Part shown: positions 26,841 through 35,531 of the stretch, piece by piece
How positions within the stretch are numbered: the stretch's first letter is position 1
Layout: each line of letters opens with the position of its first letter
Origin: Desulfobacca_B sp046538075
GTDB lineage: Bacteria; Desulfobacterota; Desulfobaccia; Desulfobaccales; Desulfobaccaceae
Assembly: GCA_046538075.1 (NCBI GenBank)
Contig: JBKHJN010000007.1
Coordinates: forward strand, 23,291-87,290
Reading direction: 5' to 3'
DNA: 64,000 nt
Made by a program: the position numbers and the translations under genes
The notes under the pieces: model-generated
The model's input: only the letters and a program-made list of their open reading frames with translations
Databases searched by the model: none
What the model was told of the DNA's origin: nothing

Positions 26841-27893
26841 TCACAACCTCCGCTCAATCCAGCCGCCGCCCAGAACCCGCTCTCCCTGATAGAATACCAC
26901 TGCCTGGCCCGGGGTCACCGCTGCCTGCGGCTGGGTGAAGACTACTTCGGCCTGATCGACAGACAAGGGGTTGATCCGGCAGGCGACCCCCGGATGGCGG
27001 TAGCGGATTTGGGCTGTGGCAGCGAAAGGCTGCCGGGGTGGATCAATCAACCAGTTGATGTGGTCTGCCAACAGTCCGGAAGTGAGCAACTCTTGCCGGG
27101 GGCCTACCACCACCTGGTTAGTCTCGGGTAAAATCTCCAAGACATAATAGGGTTCAGGCGCACTAAGACCTAATCCATGGCGTTGTCCGACCGTATAACC
27201 TTCCAGACCGCGATGCATGCCCAGCACCCAGCCCTGGCGGTTCACTATTTCTCCTTCCGTCCGCCGCCCCCGGGGCCGCCGCGACCTGAGAAAATCTTTA
27301 TAGGTGGTGCGGCCAATAAAACAGATTTCCTGACTTTCTGATTCCTTCAGATAGGGTTCCAACCCCATTTCCCGGCCCAGGGCCACCACCTGGGCCTTGG
27401 TTAACTCCCCCAAGGGAAAGACCAGGTGGGGCAGAACTTCCCGCCGCAACCGATGGACAAAATATGACTGGTCTTTAGCCTGGTCCACCCCCCGCCACAA
27501 AGCGGTTTCGCCGGACGGCAGGCGCCCGGCGCGGACATAATGGCCGGTGGCCAGATAATTAATCCCCCAGCCCTGGGTAATTTCCCAAAGACGCCCGAAT
27601 TTGATGGCGGCATTGCACCGGATACAGGGATTGGGAGTCCGCCCCTGATAATATTCCCGGACAAAATAATCTATTACCAGATGGGCAAAATCCTCCGTAA
27701 GATTCCGTTCTACCAACTCGATCCCTAAATGGTGGGCTAAAGCAGGCAACCGGCCGGATTGACTCTCTTCCCCTGCCAGCTGCAGATGGACGGCTCTAAC
27801 TGTCCATCCCTGGTTTTTAAGCAAACCCGCCGCAACCGCACTATCTAAGCCGCCGCTTAAGGATAATACACTGGTATCTTCCCGGTTGACCAT
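26841..27893 (-). CDS. mnmA: tRNA-specific 2-thiouridylase
   Basis: Thiolates uridine 34 of Lys, Glu and Gln tRNAs. The 350-residue protein has the PP-loop SLSGGLDSAVAAGLL, the catalytic cysteines in NPCIRCNAAIKFG and ESQEICFIG, and the conserved KDQSYFV and FPLGELTK. It is slightly short for MnmA but complete. GGAAAG lies 6 bases before ATG. The mtaB gene begins immediately after it. MnmG, acting on the same tRNA position, is encoded at 42 kb. Confidence 0.95.
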   Translation of the reverse strand: MVNREDTSVLSLSGGLDSAVAAGLLKNQGWTVRAVHLQLAGEESQSGRLPALAHHLGIELVERNLTEDFAHLVIDYFVREYYQGRTPNPCIRCNAAIKFGRLWEITQGWGINYLATGHYVRAGRLPSGETALWRGVDQAKDQSYFVHRLRREVLPHLVFPLGELTKAQVVALGREMGLEPYLKESESQEICFIGRTTYKDFLRSRRPRGRRTEGEIVNRQGWVLGMHRGLEGYTVGQRHGLGLSAPEPYYVLEILPETNQVVVGPRQELLTSGLLADHINWLIDPPRQPFAATAQIRYRHPGVACRINPLSVDQAEVVFTQPQAAVTPGQAVVFYQGERVLGGGWIERRL

Positions 27894-28138
27894 TTAGAGC
27901 TTTCCGTTGTCTCTTTTTTTGTTTAATATTATTAACACAATGTTTAATTTTGCGAAACCATATGGGGTCAGAGGGCAACTTAGAAGTTTATCATTTAAGG
28001 TATTATTTTGACAGAGAAATAGATAAATGGCAGCGGCCATCGGTCTTTGTCAACTATTGATTGAGGGCACAGAAGGCAATCCCTTAAAATTAACTGGGCG
28101 GATTGATTGAAGTAGTAGGCAGGAGAATTAGGGATTAA

Positions 28139-28486
28139 TTAGGCTTCGGCAAATTGCAGGGTATCTAAAAATCTTAAAGCCACGCCGTAGACATAAGGGC
28201 GCTGCGGGATTTCTTCGATTCGCAGGACCTGGCCTTTGGTCTTTAAGGTGGTAGTTCCGGGTAAATCAAAAGCCTGCCGGGGTAACTCAATGGTAATATT
28301 AACTTTTTGATTGACATCCAGTTCCTGGTAGACCAGACAGACAAAATAGATCCCGCCCATGGAGATATTTTTGGTAACGCCCTTATATTCCTTCTGATTA
28401 TTGCTTTCCCGGTTGGTAATTTTGTAAACCACGGGCAAGGCTACATTTAACCGCTGATGGCGGCGTTTCTCAAACCATGAGGTCAT
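28139..28486 (-). CDS. PilZ domain protein
   Basis: The 115-residue protein is a single PilZ domain. The cyclic-di-GMP-binding motifs are visible: the arginine box KRRHQRLNVALPV at residues 7-19 and NISMGGIYF (D/NxSxxG) at about residue 44. It should act as a small c-di-GMP effector with its output depending on a partner. It lies next to and divergent from parA. The ribosome site is poor and the start may depend on a small reading frame ending 5 bases upstream. Confidence 0.85.
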   Translation of the reverse strand: MTSWFEKRRHQRLNVALPVVYKITNRESNNQKEYKGVTKNISMGGIYFVCLVYQELDVNQKVNITIELPRQAFDLPGTTTLKTKGQVLRIEEIPQRPYVYGVALRFLDTLQFAEA

Positions 28487-28491
28487 GAGCG

Positions 28492-28656
28492 TCAGCCGGG
28501 GCGGAGAGGATGGTCGATTTCATTTTTGATACCGATATAAATAAGATTTGCCCTTGCCAGTGCAATTCTCATGCCTCTGGACGCCTGGTTTTTGCTCCGC
28601 TGGGAGGCCAAATATTGCCGGCGATTCTTGTCGGCGGGATTGTCCTTGACGTCCAT
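28492..28656 (-). CDS. Possible small basic protein upstream of the PilZ gene
   Basis: An open frame of about 54 residues (MDVKDNPADKNRRQYLASQR at its start), basic, without a recognised family. Its stop lies 5 bases before the PilZ gene start, and the PilZ start lacks a ribosome site, which is consistent with coupled translation. Its own ribosome site is weak. It may not be a gene. Confidence 0.3.
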   Translation of the reverse strand: MDVKDNPADKNRRQYLASQRSKNQASRGMRIALARANLIYIGIKNEIDHPLRPG

Positions 28657-28792
28657 CCTAGTTTCTTTTACTATAGGCAAAAATTATTCAGGTCACTAGA
28701 TTACCCCCCAATGTCTTATAGTCTGTTCATGTATCGCTAGCAAGATACCTTGACCCGTTCTTGTCACTGGCCAGGTTCCAGGAGAAACAGAT

Positions 28793-29611
28793 ATGTCAGT
28801 AGTAGTTGCTATCATTAACCAAAAAGGGGGTACCGGCAAGACTACCACGACCATCAATTTGGGAGCCGGACTGGCATATCAGGGCTATCAGACTCTATTG
28901 CTTGACCTTGATCCCCAAGGCCATACCACCCTGGGCATGGGGGTGGAGCCGGATTCCTTTGAGGAATCCATGGCCGAGGTCATCACCATCCCCCGCAAGA
29001 AAATTGAGGATGTCATCCTGGCTACCTATATTAATGGTTTGTTTTTGGCTCCCAGCCACATCAAGCTGGCCCGAGCCTCCGAACAGGTCTACTCCCGTCT
29101 ATTCCGGGAGACCATTCTCTACCAAGCCCTTAAGTCCTTGGATTATGATTTTATTCTGATTGATTGTCCACCGTCCCTGGGGGTGCTAACCGCCAATTCC
29201 CTTTATACTGCACATTTCATTATTATTCCATGTCAGATGTCGCGCTATTCCCTGGATGGCTTGGCTGATTTATTAACCACTATTGAAGAGGTCAAAGACC
29301 TGGATGCGGAGCAATTGTTTGCCGGGGACTTTTTCCGTATCCTGCTTACCATGTTTGACAGACGCAACCGGGTCACCAATGAATTCATTCTGGAGCAACT
29401 AAAACCCTATCTGGAGGTTACCTTTGCCACCATTGTCATGAAATGTGAAGCATTGAATCAGGCCCACATCGCCCAGCGAACTATCTTTGATTACGATCCC
29501 AAAGGCACGGGGGCCCGTGATTATTACCATTTAACCCAAGAATTCCTTTACTTATGTCAAAAAAGAAACTGCTTGCCGGAAAAAAGACCAAGCTTGCTAA
29601 GCATGCTCTGA
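28793..29611 (+). CDS. ParA/Soj-type ATPase
   Basis: The 272-residue ParA-family ATPase has the deviant Walker A KGGTGKTTTTINLG (residues 10-23), the LLDLDPQGHTT motif and the Walker B FILIDCPPSLG. It has no N-terminal DNA-binding domain, as in chromosomal Soj or cell-positioning ParAs. No ParB or parS site was found near. The gene's last 58 bases overlap a second reading frame in the plus-strand gene downstream. AGGAGAAACAG precedes ATG. The neighbouring PilZ gene is divergent. It may position a protein complex rather than segregate the chromosome (inference). Confidence 0.88.
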   Translation: MSVVVAIINQKGGTGKTTTTINLGAGLAYQGYQTLLLDLDPQGHTTLGMGVEPDSFEESMAEVITIPRKKIEDVILATYINGLFLAPSHIKLARASEQVYSRLFRETILYQALKSLDYDFILIDCPPSLGVLTANSLYTAHFIIIPCQMSRYSLDGLADLLTTIEEVKDLDAEQLFAGDFFRILLTMFDRRNRVTNEFILEQLKPYLEVTFATIVMKCEALNQAHIAQRTIFDYDPKGTGARDYYHLTQEFLYLCQKRNCLPEKRPSLLSML

Positions 29612-29976
29612 CCCGGGCGTTAGCGGATAAAACTCCGCCGGTTCCAGAGTCTTCCCCTGCTCCGGGATCGACCAGTCCTACCCTGACCCAGTTAGTCGAG
29701 GCTTTGCGGGCCTTGCATCCCGAGTTGGAGCAGCCGGTAACGCCATCCGAGGGGATGCCGACATCGCAAGCTTTTTTGCCCGGCGTTGAATACTCTTACT
29801 TTCATCTGCTTCAGGATCTTCGGGAACTGCAAGAATTGCTGCATCCCAGCCAGCTGCCGGCGACCCTTGCCAAGGAATCGGAGGGACGCGTGTTCCTTCC
29901 CAGTCCTGAGGTTCTCCAGGAAATTATCCGTCAAACGGTAGCGACCTTAGAGGAACTCAAGGCCCTGTGGGATTAG
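29554..29976 (+). CDS. Hypothetical partner of the ParA-like ATPase
   Basis: A 140-residue protein with a basic N-terminus (MSKKKLLAGKKTKLAKHALT), a Pro/Ser-rich linker (residues 25-45), and a helical C-terminal half rich in Leu and Glu. No domain is recognised. The start lies inside parA and overlaps it by 58 bases in another frame, which implies coupled expression. A short basic N-terminus is a known way in which partners stimulate ParA ATPases, so it may be its regulator (inference). Confidence 0.6.
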   Translation: MSKKKLLAGKKTKLAKHALTRALADKTPPVPESSPAPGSTSPTLTQLVEALRALHPELEQPVTPSEGMPTSQAFLPGVEYSYFHLLQDLRELQELLHPSQLPATLAKESEGRVFLPSPEVLQEIIRQTVATLEELKALWD

Positions 29977-29987
29977 GATTTTTTTTA

Positions 29988-30016
29988 ATAAAAAAAGGGC
30001 GACTAGGGTCGCCCTT
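29988..30016 (-). terminator. Terminator of the MBL-rhodanese gene
   Basis: Stem GGGCGAC with GTCGCCC (29997-30003 and 30008-30014) around TAGG; on the minus strand it is followed by seven Ts. It lies 30 bases after the stop of the minus-strand gene at 30044. The plus-strand side lacks a T-run, so it is less likely to end the parA transcript. Confidence 0.8.
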
Positions 30017-30043
30017 GTTCGCAACCGGATAATTTACCGGCAA

Positions 30044-31426
30044 TTAGGTGGTAATCGGCAGGCCGGCGTTGCGCCAGGAGACCATGCCGCCAGCCACTGC
30101 CGACGCCCTTCTTGCCCCTTGCTGCATCAGCAGACTACCGGCGATGTTGGCGCGGTAGCCATTGCCGCAAATGGTGACCACTCTTTTATCAACATAGGGA
30201 CTGAGATCGATCTGCCCCATTTGGGATAAAGGCAGATGTTGGGCTTCGGCGATATGCCCTTGCTGCCATTCCGTCAAGGTCCGGACGTCCAACACCACAT
30301 CCGGTTTCCCGGCCTTCAACATATCGGCCAATTCCCGGGGAGTCAATTGCGGCAAAAAGGCAGTGGGCAGGGCGGCCATTTCCCAGGCCTTGATGCCCCC
30401 TTGCAAATAGCCATCAATCTGATCATAGCCAACCCGGAAAAATTGCTTGACCACTTCTTTGAGGCTCTCTTGGCTGTCTACCAGCAGCAACAAGTGGGAG
30501 CCGGGTTCGAGCACCATTCCGGCCCAATTGCCGATCGGCGGCGACAGGCCGATATTTATGCTGCCCGGGATATGGGCGCCGCCAAAGGCCGCTTCCTCCC
30601 GGGTATCGACCACGACATAACCGCTTTCCAATTTGTTCTTGACTTCCGAGGGAGTCAAAGGCTGAAAGGGCCGCTGCTGGTCCACCAACGGCGGGCCAGC
30701 CATATTGGTGCTAATTATCTGGCTGAAGTTTTTCGGACGGGCCGGGAACTCCTGTATCATGGCGGCCTTAAATTCTTCCAGCGACTCCAGCTGCAGGATC
30801 GGATTGTTATGGCGTTCAAACCCCAGGGTCGAGCTCAGTTTGCTGCTCAGGGCCCGCCCGCAGAGAGAGCCATGGCCGTGGGCCGGATAAATTTCCAGGC
30901 GGCCGGGAAATCTTCCCAGCTTGTCATACAGGCTATGGTAGAGATTTTCTACCTGCTGCTCCAGCTTTTCGGCTCCGGCCAGGTCCGGGCGGCCGACATC
31001 ACCGACAAATAGCAAGTCTCCAGTGAGCACCAGCCAGGGTTCTTGCCCCCGGCTGGTATCGGTTACCAGAATCGAGACGCTATGCGGAGTATGGCCCGGG
31101 GTATCCAGGAACTGCAATCGGGCCGTCCCCAGCACGATTTCCTGGCCTTCCCGTAAATCCTGATGATCATATTTCACCGGTGCCTGCTCATGAATATAAA
31201 TCGGCGCTCCGGTTACCCGCTGCAGTTCCTGGCTGCCGGTAATATGATCGGCATGGACATGGGTGTCAATGATATGGGTGATCTTCAACCCTTCCTGATG
31301 GGCCAGAGTAAGATAATCGCCGATGTCTCGCCGCGGGTCCACGACGGCCACGACCCCGGCTTGGGCGCAGCCAACCATATACGAACAGCAACCCAAACCT
31401 TCATTGAAAAATTGCTTAAAAAACAT
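30044..31426 (-). CDS. MBL-fold hydrolase fused to two rhodanese domains
   Basis: The 460-residue protein has an N-terminal metallo-beta-lactamase domain resembling persulfide dioxygenase/glyoxalase II, with H56, H58, D60 and H61 in THVHADHITG, a further His in PGHTPHS, and GDLLFVGDVGRPDL. Two rhodanese domains follow: residues about 262-350, where the active-site Cys is replaced (LLLVDSQESL), and 365-460, with catalytic Cys420 in TICGNGYRA. A role in persulfide or thiosulfate sulfur handling is likely; with oxygen absent, the dioxygenase activity may not be what matters. A GGAGGAAGTTAG site precedes ATG. A terminator follows. Confidence 0.88.
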   Translation of the reverse strand: MFFKQFFNEGLGCCSYMVGCAQAGVVAVVDPRRDIGDYLTLAHQEGLKITHIIDTHVHADHITGSQELQRVTGAPIYIHEQAPVKYDHQDLREGQEIVLGTARLQFLDTPGHTPHSVSILVTDTSRGQEPWLVLTGDLLFVGDVGRPDLAGAEKLEQQVENLYHSLYDKLGRFPGRLEIYPAHGHGSLCGRALSSKLSSTLGFERHNNPILQLESLEEFKAAMIQEFPARPKNFSQIISTNMAGPPLVDQQRPFQPLTPSEVKNKLESGYVVVDTREEAAFGGAHIPGSINIGLSPPIGNWAGMVLEPGSHLLLLVDSQESLKEVVKQFFRVGYDQIDGYLQGGIKAWEMAALPTAFLPQLTPRELADMLKAGKPDVVLDVRTLTEWQQGHIAEAQHLPLSQMGQIDLSPYVDKRVVTICGNGYRANIAGSLLMQQGARRASAVAGGMVSWRNAGLPITT

Positions 31427-31629
31427 CTAACTTCCTCCATTTTTTTAGGTCCGGAACATCCTGACTCCTGACTCCGGCCCGGTCATTAATTTGTTTGCCC
31501 GTAGGCCTTGTTTGATAAATTAAACATAGCAAATATGGTGTTCAGTCTTTATTTGCTGCCACAACTGCCTCGCAATATAAATACGATTTAATACCAAAAA
31601 GGAATATTTATTCAATATAATAATTATGA

Positions 31630-32316
31630 TTATGAATGCTTATGGCCAACCGGCATGATTAACAGGGGTTCATGAGCTTCGGGAAGGCTTAGGGTCTGGC
31701 TCACTGCCCGATTTTCAAAGGAACCGACGATTCCGGCCCCCAATCCCAGGGCTTCGGCCTGGAGAAAGAGATTCTGGCCGACGTGCCCCACTTCGATATG
31801 GGTGTAGAGGACGCCGCGTTCGCCATATTTCCTGGTGCACCGCGCGTATTCGCCGGTGATGACAACCATAATCGGGGCTTCGGCCATCCAGCTCTGATAA
31901 AGCGAGGCGCGGGCCAACTCCTTGCGGACATCGCCTTCCCGGTTAAGTTTCAGCCCGTGGCGGTCGGGAAGATAATGATACACTCCCGGCCGCAGATCCG
32001 CTACCAGGCGTTCCCCCACCGCGACATAGAGGTCGAGCGGATAAAGGGCGCCGGCAGAAGGGGCGGAACGATAACCCCGGCTTGGATCAGTGACTCCGTC
32101 CGCGGCCCACAGCAATTGGGAAAGTTGGGCCAAAGTTAAGGCCCGAGATCCAAACCGGCGGACAGTACGCCGGGCCTCAAGCGCTTCTTCCACCGATAAT
32201 TTCCCTTTTAAGGTAGGCGCCGGCAGGCTGATGAAGGGGCCGGCCCGCGAGCCTTCGGGACATAAGAGAATTCCTAACATAAGCAAAATTCCTCCCCATA
32301 CCTTAAAACTTTGCAT
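31630..32316 (-). CDS. Exported SagB/ThcOx-type nitroreductase
   Basis: A 228-residue flavin-dependent nitroreductase-fold protein. Hallmarks of the SagB/ThcOx group are EARRTVRRFG (FMN phosphate) and SAPSAGALYPLDLYV, then LFLQAEALGLGAGIVGSF. SagB oxidises azolines in RiPP peptides, but most stand-alone members are uncharacterised. The N-terminus (MQSFKVWGGILLMLGILLC, then EGSRAGPF) is a signal sequence, so the enzyme is exported. The start at 32316 is selected by the site GAGAGGTTAAGGTC; a longer frame upstream would bury the signal. No RiPP precursor or cyclodehydratase gene is near. Confidence 0.85.
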   Translation of the reverse strand: MQSFKVWGGILLMLGILLCPEGSRAGPFISLPAPTLKGKLSVEEALEARRTVRRFGSRALTLAQLSQLLWAADGVTDPSRGYRSAPSAGALYPLDLYVAVGERLVADLRPGVYHYLPDRHGLKLNREGDVRKELARASLYQSWMAEAPIMVVITGEYARCTRKYGERGVLYTHIEVGHVGQNLFLQAEALGLGAGIVGSFENRAVSQTLSLPEAHEPLLIMPVGHKHS

Positions 32317-32424
32317 GACCTTAACCTCTCGGCGGGCGTCATCTTTGTTTATCTTAATATAAGCGCGAATTTTGGCCAGGGAAGACCTCAAAATGTCAAA
32401 ATTTGATTTAATTCTGGGACCGTA

Positions 32425-33822
32425 CTACTTATGCCAGCTCAGCCCCCAGGGCAGGTAGAAGAGGCGCAGTCGGCGAAGGTCACCCTGACCCTCCAGGGTG
32501 AATAGCCCCGACAGTAGGCGGAAAACGCTGCCCTCCGGGGTCACTTGCCGGGAGGCCAGGAAACTTAATTCCCAGAGGCGATAGGTAGGAGTCTGTTCCC
32601 AGCGGTAGAGGCCCCACAGGGCTCGCCCTTGCCGGTGCTCACCTTGGCGCTGGTGAGACCAGAGATAGAGCCAGGGCCCATAAATGCGGGTCCAGCCCTC
32701 GGTCTTAAGGGGCAGCAGGTCAGGGGCATGGGCCTGGAAGCGGTCGGGCTGACCTTCAAAGTAGAGCAATGGCCAGAGGCGGCCCTTCTCTTGCCAGTCT
32801 CCGGATGTCTCCGTGCGACTGTGATGGCTACTAAATAACAGCCACCGATGTTGAATGTCTAAACGGTCGGCCGTTTCTTCCCGCTCGCCGATGTAAAGGG
32901 GCCAGAACAGTTGCGTCCGGTCTCGGTCCTGATCTATGCAGCGGTAATAAAGGGGCCAGAAAGAGCGGAGCGAAAATTTCTTCCCCTCCCCCCAGATAAA
33001 TACTGGCCAGGGTAGGTCCCACTGGGTGTAATTTCCCTGATCCTGGCGATAATAGCTGAAAAAAGGGTATAGAATGCCGCGCCGCAAACTGGCCGGAGTG
33101 GTATCCTCTAGATAAAACGGCAGCGCCGCCTTGAGGGTGCGGGGCTGCTCGGTGTCCAGATTCAGGCGCTGATAATGCAGGATCGGCCACAAAGCATAAT
33201 ATTTGTCATAGACCCCGTCCTTGGTGAGGCGGCCCATCAACGGCCAGAAGGTCCGAGCGGATTCCGGCCCGGTAGAGTAAGAAAACAGGGGCCATAAAAA
33301 ATGATAATGACGGCTGCCCTCCCCGGAGGAGGTGGAAAACAACGGCCAGAGCACAAAGCTGATGGATTCCCGGCCGAAACGCTCTTTGAGAGTGCCGCCT
33401 AAAGGGAAAACTCCCCCATAAGGCACGCCGGCCGCAGTGCGGCCCCAAAAAAAGGGGAAAAACTGAAACTCATTGGCCTCGCCCATTTCACGGTAACGGC
33501 TCAGAGGTAGAAAATTAAAACGGGTCCCATATGGATCGCAACGGTAAAGCCCTAAGGGATAGAGGAATTCCACTTCCTGAATGTCGCGCCAGCTCTGCCA
33601 GCAAAACAGGGGCGCCAGAGTGGTAGTGGTCACCTCAGGGGTCTGTTCCCGGGAAAATAGCGGCCCCAGCAATTCCAAGCGGGTAACCTCATCTTGGGGA
33701 TCATGACTGTAAAAGACCAAGGGGGTGAGATTAAGCCGCGGGCCGCCCTGAGGCCCAGGAAAGCAAGCCCAAAGCAAAAGCAAGGATAGTAATAGAGGAA
33801 TGATCTTAGCCCGGCCAGACAT
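32425..33822 (-). CDS. Repeat-rich lipoprotein with WPLF-type motifs
   Basis: The 465-residue protein begins MSGRAKIIPLLLSLLLLWAC, a lipoprotein signal with Cys20. The mature part contains about sixteen short aromatic motifs at intervals of about 20-30 residues (APLFCW, YPLGLY, FPFFWG, WPLFST, WPLFSY, WPLMGR, WPILHY, YPFFSY, WPVFIW, WPLYYR, WPLYIG, WPLLYF). Alternating hydrophobic and polar residues suggest beta strands. I recall similar repeat proteins in other deltaproteobacteria but no known function. No clear ribosome site. It sits between the nitroreductase and phosphatase genes with gaps of about 110-130 bases. Confidence 0.7.
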   Translation of the reverse strand: MSGRAKIIPLLLSLLLLWACFPGPQGGPRLNLTPLVFYSHDPQDEVTRLELLGPLFSREQTPEVTTTTLAPLFCWQSWRDIQEVEFLYPLGLYRCDPYGTRFNFLPLSRYREMGEANEFQFFPFFWGRTAAGVPYGGVFPLGGTLKERFGRESISFVLWPLFSTSSGEGSRHYHFLWPLFSYSTGPESARTFWPLMGRLTKDGVYDKYYALWPILHYQRLNLDTEQPRTLKAALPFYLEDTTPASLRRGILYPFFSYYRQDQGNYTQWDLPWPVFIWGEGKKFSLRSFWPLYYRCIDQDRDRTQLFWPLYIGEREETADRLDIQHRWLLFSSHHSRTETSGDWQEKGRLWPLLYFEGQPDRFQAHAPDLLPLKTEGWTRIYGPWLYLWSHQRQGEHRQGRALWGLYRWEQTPTYRLWELSFLASRQVTPEGSVFRLLSGLFTLEGQGDLRRLRLFYLPWGLSWHK

Positions 33823-33951
33823 GATTTTTCAGCTTATATTTAAGGGTCAACTCACCAAACCCAAATATTTAAGGAGGGGTCAGGGACCCTTAGCCCTGCC
33901 GCCTCCCCCACAGGCGTCAACGCGACCCAAACTTGGTTCGCTGCCGGTTTA

Positions 33952-34401
33952 TCAACTGGGATGTTCAGCTACCTGCCTACTAAAGTCTTCCAATTTAAGC
34001 CTGATCTCCCTGAAACATTCTAAATATGCATTAATTCCGCCAGAATAGGGATCAGCGATATTCCAACTGATCAATCGATGGTCCGCCTGGGGATAAATCC
34101 GCTTCAGATAGGTATAGATTGCCGCGTCCAGGGCAATGATATAATCAAACTCCCCCAGATTGACCGCGGCCACCGGTTTGGAGTAATGGCCTGAAATATC
34201 TATTCCAGCCTCGGTTTCCATCACCTGGATGGCCTCGGGGGTGGGGCGCTTGTAAATCGGGTTGAGGCCAGCACTGTCGACATAGCTGCCCTCCGGAAAG
34301 AGCTGGCAGGCCAGTCCCGCGGCCATGGGACTGCGACAGATATTGCCCAGGCAGACAAACAGGATCTTTACACCGCGGGCCTTATCGGGGCTGACCACCA
34401 T
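33952..34401 (-). CDS. Low-molecular-weight protein-tyrosine phosphatase
   Basis: The 149-residue protein has the P-loop VCLGNICRSPMAAG, giving nucleophile Cys17 and Arg23, and the acid loop NIADPYSGG with the catalytic Asp near residue 116. The fold is shared with ArsC arsenate reductases; CLGNICRSPMA fits the phosphatase better. The N-terminus (MVVSPDKARG) extends about 10 residues before the usual start. The gene starts 9 bases after the mlaD stop and is probably the last gene of the mla operon. Confidence 0.88.
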   Translation of the reverse strand: MVVSPDKARGVKILFVCLGNICRSPMAAGLACQLFPEGSYVDSAGLNPIYKRPTPEAIQVMETEAGIDISGHYSKPVAAVNLGEFDYIIALDAAIYTYLKRIYPQADHRLISWNIADPYSGGINAYLECFREIRLKLEDFSRQVAEHPS

Positions 34402-34410
34402 ACGTTATTT

Positions 34411-35394
34411 TTAGCGCAGGACCGTCGAACCTATGGTGCCTAAGACGGTGATGGGCGTCTGTTCCTTGATGCCTTCCATGGCCTGGTTGACATTTTTCAC
34501 CGCCTTCTGGGTTTCGTCGTAGAGGGATTCGTCGTTTACCAGTTTCCCTAAGGTGCCCTGGCCTTGATCGATCTTTTGGGCTACCTGGTTCAGGCGGTTA
34601 ATCGCCTGCTGGGCCTGGTCGTACAAGGCATCATCGTTGGCCAGTCTGCCCAGAGTGCCTTCCCCCTTCGCCAGCTTGGTAGAAAAGCGGTTAAGGTTAT
34701 TGATGGCGGTTTCCAGTTCCCCCATGGTCCCCTGCATCTGCCGGTAAAGCTGATCATCTTTGATGAGTTTGCCCAGGGTGCCCTGGCCCTGTTCCATCTC
34801 TTGCGCCAATTGACTTAATGATTTACTGGCACTTTGGAAATTGGCCAGCATCTCTTTCAGCGAAGCCTCGCCTTCATCAGTGCCGATCACCTGTTGCAGG
34901 CTCTGACTGATAGCCCGGACATCGGTGAGGATAGGGTGGAGCTCCTCCATTAACTCCGGAACCCGACGCAAGACCTTATCAAATTCCACGGCCGACTGGG
35001 TATTGGTGATCGTCCCTCCGGGGGGCAGGGGAGGAGATGCAGGCGTGCCAGGTTGAAGCTCGATATATTTTTCCCCCAACATACCTTTGGTGAGTACCGC
35101 GGCCTGGGCATCCTGGCGCAGGTCCAGTCCGGGCTGGAGCATCACCTCCACCCGGGCCTGGTGGTCGGCAAGGGAAATATCTTTGATGCGTCCGACTTCT
35201 ACCCCCGCAATCTCTACCCGGCCATTAGTGGCCAGCCCCGACACCGAGTCGAAGCGGGCATAATAGGTTTCGCCCCGCAGCCAGCCAATGGTGGCAAAGC
35301 CCACTTTCAGGCTCATGTAGGCCAGCAGCACCAGGGCCACCAGCACAAAAATGCCAACCTTAACTTCCGGGCTCCAGTTTGATTTTGCTTTCAT
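34411..35394 (-). CDS. mlaD: MlaD-type MCE lipid-binding protein
   Basis: Substrate-binding component of an ABC phospholipid transporter, anchored in the inner membrane and facing the periplasm. The 327 residues have a TM helix (about 9-29), an MCE domain (about 35-115, with VSGLATNGRVEIAGVEVGRI), then a long helical tail. The tail carries three near-repeats GQGTLGKLIKDDQLY, GEGTLGRLANDDALY and GQGTLGKLVNDESLY, spaced about 48 residues. GGAGGGTAT precedes ATG. It follows mlaF after a gap of 137 bases. No mlaC or mlaA is nearby. Confidence 0.92.
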   Translation of the reverse strand: MKAKSNWSPEVKVGIFVLVALVLLAYMSLKVGFATIGWLRGETYYARFDSVSGLATNGRVEIAGVEVGRIKDISLADHQARVEVMLQPGLDLRQDAQAAVLTKGMLGEKYIELQPGTPASPPLPPGGTITNTQSAVEFDKVLRRVPELMEELHPILTDVRAISQSLQQVIGTDEGEASLKEMLANFQSASKSLSQLAQEMEQGQGTLGKLIKDDQLYRQMQGTMGELETAINNLNRFSTKLAKGEGTLGRLANDDALYDQAQQAINRLNQVAQKIDQGQGTLGKLVNDESLYDETQKAVKNVNQAMEGIKEQTPITVLGTIGSTVLR

Positions 35395-35531
35395 ATACCC
35401 TCCACCGCGGCCTCCCCTGAATTTTTAATTGGACCCAAAAATACAATTTTTCGATATCTTAGGGTGGACCGACCCAGGCGGCCCCTTCCCCAACCCGAGT
35501 TAATGTATAAGCTCCCGGTAACCAATAACGG

